This document shows positions 23,950 through 30,754 of a stretch of DNA of 48,548 nt, piece after piece. The number at the start of each line of letters is the position of its first letter. The stretch's first letter is position 1. Below the pieces are notes generated by a model, which ran no database searches, was not told the origin of the DNA, and saw only the letters and a program-made list of their open reading frames with translations. Source of the stretch: Klebsiella pneumoniae. GTDB taxonomy: Bacteria; Myxococcota_A; UBA796; GCA-2862545. The stretch is from contig CAMASI010000027.1 of assembly GCA_945861065.1 (NCBI GenBank), positions 1 through 48,548 of the forward strand. The letters are read 5' to 3'. The translations under genes and the position numbers were made by a program.

Positions 23950-24456
23950 ATGTTTGGTCGTCGTCGGTTTGGTCGTCGCCTGCTGTTTTTCGGGTTGGCG
24001 CCCCTGCTCGCCCTGGGCGCATTGGCGGTTCCCGTGTTCGCGTGGAGCGGCGCCGGCATGCACGGAGGCTGGGGTCGTTGTGGACACGGTCCGGAATCGG
24101 CCGAGGATGTGGTTGCGCACATGAAAGTCATGGCCGATCAGATGAAGTCGGTCGCGGGGGTGGATGAGGTGCAAGGCGCCGCGATCGACGCCATCGTTGC
24201 CGACGCAGCGCCGCGGATGGCGGCCTTCCGCACCGAAGGCGAAACGCTTCGGGAGGACCTGCACGCAGCTCTGAGCGCGGACGACATCGATGAAAACGAG
24301 GTCGAACGCTTGCGCCGGGACGGAATCGACTTGGCAAACCGTGCGTCCAAAGAAGGGCTGGACGCCGTTCTTCAGGTCCGCGCCATCCTCACGCCGGAAC
24401 AGCGGGCTACCGTGCGCGACTTGGTACAGCGCTTTCACGGCTCGGATCGCTGGTAA
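23950..24456 (+). CDS. Spy/CpxP-like periplasmic protein
   Basis: A 168-residue exported protein. The N-terminus MFGRRRFGRRLLFFGLAPLLALGALAVPVFA is a signal peptide with twin arginines. The mature part is all-helical with a His/Gly-rich start (GMHGGWGRCGHGP) and the C-terminal LTPEQRATVRDLVQRF, the LTxxQ motif of Spy/CpxP-type chaperones and metal-sensing CnrX/ZraP relatives. ATG 23950 has GGAGG 5 nt upstream. It precedes a response regulator and sensor kinase, and proteins of this family usually repress their cognate sensor under no-stress conditions; envelope stress or metal is the likely cue. Confidence 0.85.
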   Translation: MFGRRRFGRRLLFFGLAPLLALGALAVPVFAWSGAGMHGGWGRCGHGPESAEDVVAHMKVMADQMKSVAGVDEVQGAAIDAIVADAAPRMAAFRTEGETLREDLHAALSADDIDENEVERLRRDGIDLANRASKEGLDAVLQVRAILTPEQRATVRDLVQRFHGSDRW

Positions 24457-24462
24457 ATCGCG

Positions 24463-25146
24463 ATGCCGGAGGCGCGGGTCTTGGTGATCGACGACGACAC
24501 GCGCCTGACGGCCATGCTGGGCGAATGGCTCGGCCGCCACGGGCTTGCGCTGTTGTCGGCCCCGGACCTGCGCTCCGGACGCGAAGCGCTCGCCCGGGGC
24601 GGCGTCGACGTCGTGGTGCTCGATGGCATGCTTCCCGACGGGGATGGCCTGGACTTGCTCCGTGAAATTCGAGCGACTTCGTCGCTCCCCGTCGTTCTGC
24701 TGACGGCACGGGGTGACGACGTCGACCGAATCGTTGGTCTCGAGTTGGGCGCGGACGACTACTTGCCGAAGCCCTTCAACCCGCGAGAACTGCTGGCGCG
24801 GCTGCGTGCGGTGCTTCGGCGGGCACGGCCGTCCGTTCAGGTGGAAGTTCTCAGGTTTGGGCGTATCGAAATCGATCGGGCTGCGCGAAGGGTGCGGGTC
24901 GACGGTGCCTTGTGTGAACTAACTAGTTTTCAATATGCATTGTTGTTGGCGCTCGCCCAACGTCCAGGCCGCGTGCAAAGCCGGGAGGAGCTACTGGCGA
25001 GCGTGCACGGGGAGGATCTGGCAGTGACCGAGCGTACGGTGGACGTCCACATTTCGAGGATTCGAGCAGCGCTCGGGGATGATGACGCCCAATGGGTACA
25101 AACTGTTCGAGGCGCAGGCTACGTGTTCGCTGGCACCGCCGGATGA
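24463..25146 (+). CDS. OmpR/CpxR-family response regulator
   Basis: A 227-residue two-component regulator. The receiver has the acidic pocket VIDDD (10-12), phospho-acceptor D54 in VVLDGMLPDGDG, T81 in LLTARGDD and K103 in LPKPFNP. The C-terminal winged helix is of OmpR type (FGRIEIDRAARRVRVDG, LTSFQYALLLALAQRPGRVQSREELLASVHG, RTVDVHISRIRAALGDD, VRGAGYVF). It lies 6 bp after the Spy/CpxP-like gene, and its TGA overlaps the sensor kinase start (ATGA). It probably controls envelope-stress genes including its own operon. Confidence 0.96.
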   Translation: MPEARVLVIDDDTRLTAMLGEWLGRHGLALLSAPDLRSGREALARGGVDVVVLDGMLPDGDGLDLLREIRATSSLPVVLLTARGDDVDRIVGLELGADDYLPKPFNPRELLARLRAVLRRARPSVQVEVLRFGRIEIDRAARRVRVDGALCELTSFQYALLLALAQRPGRVQSREELLASVHGEDLAVTERTVDVHISRIRAALGDDDAQWVQTVRGAGYVFAGTAG

Positions 25147-26390
25147 GTCGGCTTCACGTCCGCATCTGGTTGCATTTCGCTTTCGTGGCTGCGCTATCGG
25201 TGATGTGTGCAGGATTCTTGATGCGCGAGGTGTCGTCCCCGGAGCGCGTGCCAAGGGCGGTGGAGAACGCGGTCGCGCACTGGTTCGAGGACCCCTCATC
25301 GTTGGCACGTGTTGCGGCCGAAAACGGCGTCGAACTCGGCCTGTGGACGGCGGACGGGCAGCTCATCGCGGGGTCTGCGTTTCCGCCCAACCCCGCCTGG
25401 GGACCTGCCGGATGGCGGTGGTTTCGTGAGGGTCCCGGAGTAGAAATTCAATTGGACGACGGCACCATCGGCGTGGCCGCTTTGGTTGATTCGGCCTGGG
25501 CACCGTCGCGCCGCCGTCACCTGGTGTTGCTGACGCTGACGCTGGCCGTGTTGGGGCTGGGCACGTGGCCCCTGGCGCGGCGGCTCACCCGACGGCTGGA
25601 AGGGCTCCGGCGCACGATGTCGAAGTGGGAAGGGGGCGATCTGGGCGCACGGGCACGGGTGGACGGGCGCGACGAAGTGGCCGACCTCGCTCGCCAGTTC
25701 AATTCCGCTGCAGAACGGGTTCAGAACCTCGTATTGACCCAGCGGAGGTTGCTGGCGTCCGCGAGTCACGAGTTTCGCTCGCCGCTCACCCGAATTCGAA
25801 TGGCCGTGGCGTTAATGGACGACGGCACCGCCCGTGGCGCTGAGTTGGTCGCAGACATCGAGGAGTTGGACGCCCTCGTAGGGGATTTGCTGGCGGCAGG
25901 AAGGGGAAATGCCAGAGCCATTTCGCCCTCGGAGGTGGATTTGGACGCCCTGGCCAAGGAGGAAGCGGATCGGGTGGGCGCTTCGGTGGCAGGAAACAGC
26001 GGACCCGTGTGGGTGGACGCGCCGCTCGTTCGCCGTTTGGTGCGCAACTTGCTGCAGAACGCCGTGCGGCATGGCGCGGTCCCGATCGCGCTGTCGCTCG
26101 AGCGTACGACGACTGGCGTAATGGTCACCGTGACGGACGGGGGCCCCGGCATCGCAGAAGGCGACCGTGAGCGGGTCTTCGAGCCGTTCTGGCGGCCCAG
26201 CGGGCACCGAGAGGACCAAGGAAGCGTCGGGCTTGGGCTCGCGCTTGTGCGAGAGGTTGCGCGGGCCCACGGCGGCGACGCAACTGTGTTGGTAGGCGCC
26301 CCGTCGCGGGTTCGGGCCACGCTTCAAACCGGACCCCCCAAACGAGAGAGTGACGATCCTGTGACGCCTCCTGGCTGCAGTCGGCGTTAG
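25143..26390 (+). CDS. CpxA-like sensor histidine kinase
   Basis: A 415-residue inner-membrane kinase. The first transmembrane helix (IWLHFAFVAALSVMCAGFL) and second (HLVLLTLTLAVLGLGTWPLA) enclose a periplasmic loop of about 100 residues. A HAMP segment follows (RRLTRRLEGLRRTMSKWEGGDLGARARVDGRDEVADLARQFN), then HisKA with phospho-His in SASHEFRSPLTRIR and a catalytic domain (N box LLQNAVRHG, DGGPGIAEGD, GLGLALVREVARAHGG). ATG 25143 overlaps the regulator stop. The C-terminal Pro/Arg tail is unusual but short. Confidence 0.95.
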   Translation: MSRLHVRIWLHFAFVAALSVMCAGFLMREVSSPERVPRAVENAVAHWFEDPSSLARVAAENGVELGLWTADGQLIAGSAFPPNPAWGPAGWRWFREGPGVEIQLDDGTIGVAALVDSAWAPSRRRHLVLLTLTLAVLGLGTWPLARRLTRRLEGLRRTMSKWEGGDLGARARVDGRDEVADLARQFNSAAERVQNLVLTQRRLLASASHEFRSPLTRIRMAVALMDDGTARGAELVADIEELDALVGDLLAAGRGNARAISPSEVDLDALAKEEADRVGASVAGNSGPVWVDAPLVRRLVRNLLQNAVRHGAVPIALSLERTTTGVMVTVTDGGPGIAEGDRERVFEPFWRPSGHREDQGSVGLGLALVREVARAHGGDATVLVGAPSRVRATLQTGPPKRESDDPVTPPGCSRR

Positions 26391-26408
26391 CAGCACATGG
26401 GAGACACA

Positions 26409-28061
26409 ATGCGTGGCTGGATCATCGTGCTTGCATTGGGCTGCGCTCCCCCTCAGCCGGAGGACAAGGCGGATGGGTCTCGAGCGACCTTGCCGTCGGG
26501 TCCAGCGGGTCGGCCGGCGCCGATTCTTGCGGGTCCGCCGATGCCTCAGAACAAGGCTGGGTTGGTGATCAACGAAGTGATCGCCGCGAACGAATCCCAG
26601 TGGCAAGAACCGGCAGACTACTCCACGCCCGATTGGCTGGAGTTGTTCAACGCCTCCGACGTCGCCATCCCGCTTGCCGACGTTGAGGTCAAATTTGGAG
26701 GCGGCAAATGGAAAGGCAGCACCGGCGAGATTGCGCCGGGGGGCTACTTCTTCCTGGTGGTAGATGGGCTGACGGACAATGCCGATCACGCGCCGTACGG
26801 CATCAACGCGCTCGGCGAGGAAATCGAGTTGGAGGTCGACCATGACGTCGTGGACCGGATCTCCACCGGCCCCATGTATGACGACGTGGTTTGGGCTCGG
26901 TTCCCCGACGGCGGCGCCTGGTTGCCCTCCATTCGTGCGACTCCGGGCTGGACCAACGGTTCCTCGCCGCCCGAGAGCCTCGATCCTCGGGACAGCGTCT
27001 TTCAACGCGACCACGTCCTTCGGGTGGACTTGCTCCTCAGCGACGGCGACATCACGGCGCTCAACGCAAGCAGTTCGAATAACGAGGTTTGGGTCGTCGG
27101 CGATATCGTGGTCGACGGGACTCAATTCCCCGGCGCAGCCGTGCGCCTTAAGGGCAGCGGGTCATTCCAAACCCTCACCGGCAAACCCAATTTCAAGCTG
27201 GACTTGAACGCCGAGGATACGAGCGTTCGTTACCGCGGCCTGCGCGCACTTACGTTGAATTCTGGAAATATCTTCGATCCGTCGCGCACGCACGAGTTCC
27301 TGGCGTACGAACTGGCGCGTGAGGCTGGCCTCGTCGCGCCGAGGGTCGGGTGGGTGCGCGTTTACGTCAACGAGGAGGACTACGGCCTATACCAAAACGT
27401 GGAGACCTGGGACGAAGAATTCTACCAGCGTTGGTGGCCAACACAGACCACAGGGCAGTTGTTTGAGGGAGATTATTTCAGCTGCGAGTTCGGGGACGGG
27501 GAGGATCCGACGACCTGTAAGTACGATGAGGGTCCGGAAATCCCGGACTACACGGGCCTAGTGGAACTCGACGTGTTGGTGGAGGGTGGTGCAAATGGGC
27601 CCGCAAAGTCGGATTTGTGGACCAAACTCAACCACGACCGATGGCTGACGTATATGGCGTGGGAGGGAATCATCGACCATTGGGACGGCTATATGTCTCC
27701 CAACAATTGGCGGTTTTTTGAGGACGGACAGACGGGCCTCATCGAATGGCTGCCGTCGGGAACGGATTGGTCTTGGGATGGGCCGCCCGATGTGTACGGC
27801 GGGAATGGCAACGTGACGAATTTGTGCCTGGATATCGGGGACTGCAAACGCGAATACGAGGACTACGTCGTAGCCGTAGCGGACATCTCGGATTCGCTGG
27901 ACCTTCCGACCACGCTCATGGATCTCAGGACTTGGCTGCACGACGAGATCGTGTCAGACCCGCGCTCCGACCATTCCATCGGCGACATCAACGACACCTT
28001 CGATACGACGATGCAATATCTACAGGAAAATCCAGAAGACGCGCGTCAAGATGTCCAATAG
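26409..28061 (+). CDS. CotH-type kinase lipoprotein with N-terminal LTD
   Basis: A 550-residue lipoprotein (signal MRGWIIVLALGC; ATG 26409 has GGAG 5 nt upstream, preferred to ATG 26397). Residues about 45-160 form a lamin-tail domain (GLVINEVIAANESQWQEP...DWLELFNASDVAIPLADVEV). The rest is a CotH-like domain: RLKGSGSFQTLTGKPNFKLDLN, LRALTLNSGNIFDPSRTHEFLAYELAREAGLVAPR, VRVYVNEEDYGLYQNVE, IIDHWDGYMSPNNWRFFED and the metal-site-like WLPSGTDWSWD. CotH proteins are atypical secreted kinases in Bacillus spore coats. Here the protein is predicted on the cell surface. Its TAG stop is the first three bases of repeat B copy 2. Confidence 0.87.
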   Translation: MRGWIIVLALGCAPPQPEDKADGSRATLPSGPAGRPAPILAGPPMPQNKAGLVINEVIAANESQWQEPADYSTPDWLELFNASDVAIPLADVEVKFGGGKWKGSTGEIAPGGYFFLVVDGLTDNADHAPYGINALGEEIELEVDHDVVDRISTGPMYDDVVWARFPDGGAWLPSIRATPGWTNGSSPPESLDPRDSVFQRDHVLRVDLLLSDGDITALNASSSNNEVWVVGDIVVDGTQFPGAAVRLKGSGSFQTLTGKPNFKLDLNAEDTSVRYRGLRALTLNSGNIFDPSRTHEFLAYELAREAGLVAPRVGWVRVYVNEEDYGLYQNVETWDEEFYQRWWPTQTTGQLFEGDYFSCEFGDGEDPTTCKYDEGPEIPDYTGLVELDVLVEGGANGPAKSDLWTKLNHDRWLTYMAWEGIIDHWDGYMSPNNWRFFEDGQTGLIEWLPSGTDWSWDGPPDVYGGNGNVTNLCLDIGDCKREYEDYVVAVADISDSLDLPTTLMDLRTWLHDEIVSDPRSDHSIGDINDTFDTTMQYLQENPEDARQDVQ

Positions 28062-28183
28062 AGCGGCGTCCGAGCAGGTTGATGCTGTGTCGCGGGCCTG
28101 CGCTCCTCGTCACGGGCGATGCAGCCCGCTCCCTGCGGTGCTCGACTCCGCTCCTTGCCTCATCCTGCTCGGTCACCGCTTTA
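28059..28183. repeat. Family B repeat, copy 2 (inverted relative to copy 1)
   Basis: 125 bp, the same length as 4452-4576 and about 85% identical to its reverse complement. The left terminus TAGAGCGG supplies the TAG stop of the CotH gene; the right terminus ends in CCGCTTTA and runs straight into repeat A. The best conserved inner parts are the reverse complements of GGAGCGGGCTGC and CGCCCGTGACG. Confidence 0.85.
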
Positions 28184-28363
28184 GGGCCCGCGCAAAAATA
28201 ACTTGCGCATTCGGACTCGCTGGCATCCCGCGCCGCTGCGTTGCGGGGACCCCGCCGAACCTGCGAAGTACGCCACGTACTCCTCGGTTCGGCTGCACCC
28301 CGCGCCTTGCGCGGCGGGCGCCATCGAGCCCTCGATGCTGCAACTTATTTTTTGCGCGGGCCC
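28184..28363. repeat. Family A palindromic repeat, complete copy 2
   Basis: A 180-bp element with terminal inverted repeats at 28184-28206 and 28340-28363, both starting GGGCCCGCGCAAAAA. An internal stem pairs 28255-28260 with 28287-28292 and 28267-28271 with 28277-28281. It is almost identical to bases 1-145. No clear target duplication flanks it. Together with repeat B and a 40-bp leader (28364-28403, ending in GGGGAATTGAA before the next ATG) it fills the only stretch over 300 bp here that has no gene. Confidence 0.88.
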
Positions 28364-28403
28364 GTAGTAGCTCACGGTTTCAAAACACATTTGGGGAATT
28401 GAA

Positions 28404-29711
28404 ATGAAACACTTGTACATCCTGCTCGCGCTCAGCGTGGCCTGCGCGGAAACCGCGGACAATACCGATGTCGCCCCGGGCACGACCGACAAGCCGGACC
28501 CCGTCGTACCTCCGACCACAGATCCGCCCGCCAACGGCGATGCGGATTTTGACGGTGCGGCGGACGGAATCGACTGCGCCCCGGACGACCCGCAGGTTTT
28601 CCCAGGAAAGTCTGAATCTTGCGATGGCGTCGACAACGATTGTGACGGACTCGTAGACGAAGACTTCGACTTTGACCTCGATGGTTACCTCACGGACGAC
28701 CCGAACTGCCGGGTGCTAGGGAGCGACGTAGACTGTAACGACGGCTACGCCGACATTCACCCAGGCGCGGAGGAGACCTGCGACGACCGCGACGAAAACT
28801 GCAATGCCATCGTAGATGACGCTGACGACGATGACGGCGATGGGTTCAACCTGTGCGACGATTGCAACGACGACGACGAATTCATCTTCCCTGGCGCCGC
28901 CGAGGCCTGCAATGGCATCGACGATGACTGCACGGGCGGTGCGGACGAGGTGTGGGACGAAGATGGCGATGGCACCGCCGGTTGCGCTGGTGACTGCGAC
29001 GACCGGGACCCGGGGAATGCGCCGAACCTGCCCGAGATCTGCGACGGGCATGACAACAATTGCGACCTGGTTGTCGACGATGGGTTCGACGAGGATGGCG
29101 ACGGGTGGAAGACGTGCGTGGGTGATTGTGACGACACCAACCCGCTCGTGAACCCCGCTGTCTTTGAGATTTGCGACGGAATTGACACCGATTGTGATGG
29201 GATCATCCTGGACGATCTCGATCAGGACCTCGATGGCGTCACCCTGTGTGAAGGGGATTGCAACGACAACAAGATTCAAATCTACCCTGGCGCGCTCGAG
29301 GCTTGCGACGATATCGACAATGATTGCGACTTCGTCATCGATGAAGACCCGGTTTGCCACGGGTGCACGGATCTCGGCAGCTGGCAGGCCTGTTCCGAGT
29401 TGAACACGTGGGGCAACGCGCTGGAGATTTGTGACTCGTTTGCCATGTCGCTGGTCACGGTCGACGACGCGGGAGAGAACGTGGCGCTGGCCTTGGCTGC
29501 CGACGCTTCGTTGGTCCAGACGACGGCATGGATTGGCGTCAGCGACACGGCGCTCGAAGGCACCTACGTGTGGGCGGACGGAACGTTGTACGACTACACC
29601 GCTTGGGCACCCGGAGAGCCGCTGGCGAACGACTGCGGCTACATCGGGTTGGCGACCCAGCAATGGAAGATGTCGGACTGCACGACCGCACGCGCCTTCA
29701 TCTGCGAGTAA
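28404..29711 (+). CDS. MopE-repeat lipoprotein with C-terminal C-type lectin domain
   Basis: A 435-residue surface lipoprotein (signal [14 protein letters not shown]). Residues about 45-315 are tandem units of roughly 40 residues built on DxDxDG...C-x-G/D-C-[DN]-D...FPGA.E.CDG.D.DCDG, the MopE-type metal-binding motif abundant in myxobacterial exported proteins; they should bind Ca2+ or other metals. The last 115 residues are a C-type lectin fold ([67 protein letters not shown]) with the EPxxxD and W-x-x-x-D sugar/Ca2+ features. The likely role is adhesion to glycans. The start follows repeat A by 40 bp. Confidence 0.9.
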   Translation: MKHLYILLALSVACAETADNTDVAPGTTDKPDPVVPPTTDPPANGDADFDGAADGIDCAPDDPQVFPGKSESCDGVDNDCDGLVDEDFDFDLDGYLTDDPNCRVLGSDVDCNDGYADIHPGAEETCDDRDENCNAIVDDADDDDGDGFNLCDDCNDDDEFIFPGAAEACNGIDDDCTGGADEVWDEDGDGTAGCAGDCDDRDPGNAPNLPEICDGHDNNCDLVVDDGFDEDGDGWKTCVGDCDDTNPLVNPAVFEICDGIDTDCDGIILDDLDQDLDGVTLCEGDCNDNKIQIYPGALEACDDIDNDCDFVIDEDPVCHGCTDLGSWQACSELNTWGNALEICDSFAMSLVTVDDAGENVALALAADASLVQTTAWIGVSDTALEGTYVWADGTLYDYTAWAPGEPLANDCGYIGLATQQWKMSDCTTARAFICE

Positions 29712-29750
29712 AGGCCAGCATCAGAATAGACGCTCCGCTTCGGGCGGCGA

Positions 29751-30101
29751 TCATCCTCTAAGGGCGCGCAGCCGGTTCACGAGGCGGTCCACGCCGGAGC
29801 CGGCGAACTGTTTCTGGACTGCGCCATCTCGGTAGATGAGGTTGTACGGAAGCACGTCCAGCTCCTTGAGCCAGGCGGCATTCTCTCGTTTGAAACCGAT
29901 GAGCCCTCTTTGGTCCAACAAGAGCTTCCCTACGCGCACGTCGCTGAATTCCTGGTCCGCGGCAAGGAATTCGGTCAGTTCGGCGGTCCATGTCGCACAG
30001 GCAGCGCAGTCGGACTTGCCGAGCACCAGCACGGCCACCCCCGTGGCGGCGAATTCGCTCCATGAGGAACCGTCCAACGTTTCCAAAAAACGGTCGGCCA
30101 T
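29751..30101 (-). CDS. Thioredoxin-like protein with CxxC
   Basis: A 116-residue thioredoxin-fold protein with SDCAACATW (C32-A-A-C35) and the VLPYNLIYRDG cis-proline-like strand. No export signal is visible. The ATG at 30101 overlaps the TAA of the peroxiredoxin gene by one base (TAATG), so the two are coupled and this protein is the obvious electron donor for that peroxiredoxin. The longer start at 30143 lies wholly inside the upstream gene and is not preferred. Confidence 0.85.
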   Translation of the reverse strand: MADRFLETLDGSSWSEFAATGVAVLVLGKSDCAACATWTAELTEFLAADQEFSDVRVGKLLLDQRGLIGFKRENAAWLKELDVLPYNLIYRDGAVQKQFAGSGVDRLVNRLRALRG

Positions 30102-30625
30102 TACTTGACGAACTTGTCGCCCTTCTTCCAATCCACGCCACACAGGCCGCCCGACATCAAGGCTTGAACCGTCCGCAGCGTTTCGTGGGGGCTGCGCCCG
30201 GCGCTGGTATCGTTCACGGAGGCGGACCGCACAACGCCCTTGTCATCGACGACGATGGTTGCACGGTAGGCGATGCCGTCGCTTTCTTTCAGCACATCGA
30301 AGGCCTTGGCGACATTGTGCGTGGTGTCGGCGAGCACGGGGTGAGACACGCCGTTGGGGAAAATGGCGGCGTCGTTGAACCATGCGCGGTGGCTGTGCCA
30401 CGAGTCGGTGGAGGCGCCGACGACTTTCACGCCGTCATCTGCAAACTCACCAGCCAGTTCCTGGAAACCGCGGATTTCCGTGGGGCAAATGAAGGTGAAG
30501 TCGAGGGGGTAGAAATAGAGGACGTGCCAGCTGCCCTTGAAGTCGGCATTCGATAGCTTGACCTCGGTGCCGTTGTGGTACGCCTTGCTCGACCAGTCCG
30601 GTGCCTGCTTTCCGATGAGACCCAT
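30101..30625 (-). CDS. AhpC/Tsa-family 2-Cys peroxiredoxin
   Basis: A 174-residue peroxide reductase. The peroxidatic cysteine is C47 in YPLDFTFICPTEIRGF, and the resolving cysteine is C162 in GGLCGVDWKKGD, as in AhpC. ATG 30625 has GGAGG 5 nt upstream and begins the conserved MGLIGKQAPDW; a longer frame to 30712 would add a non-conserved leader. It is the first gene of a two-gene operon with a CxxC thioredoxin-like partner. No OxyR site could be recognised in the short divergent region. Confidence 0.95.
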   Translation of the reverse strand: MGLIGKQAPDWSSKAYHNGTEVKLSNADFKGSWHVLYFYPLDFTFICPTEIRGFQELAGEFADDGVKVVGASTDSWHSHRAWFNDAAIFPNGVSHPVLADTTHNVAKAFDVLKESDGIAYRATIVVDDKGVVRSASVNDTSAGRSPHETLRTVQALMSGGLCGVDWKKGDKFVK

Positions 30626-30754
30626 TGAAACCTCCGTGTGGGAACGACGTCCCGTGATCCCCGGACTCGGTCCGCGGCTGGCGTCGTTAGGCACCATTCG
30701 TTCGTGGGTCAAGTCCGCTGAGTCGGCTCGTGGTCACTGTTGGGCGAGGTTCGT

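Noticed and set aside
25812..27125. Minus-strand frame of 437 codons opposite the histidine kinase and CotH genes
   Set aside because: Antisense shadow of two well-supported proteins.
28051..28407. Small plus-strand frame of 118 codons across repeats B and A
   Set aside because: It only exists because the two repeats are fused here; no ribosome site and no signal.
28540..29360. Regular GAC/GAT-rich repeats that might be a CRISPR or tandem array
   Set aside because: The periodicity comes from MopE-type protein repeats; no exact DNA repeat-spacer pattern exists.
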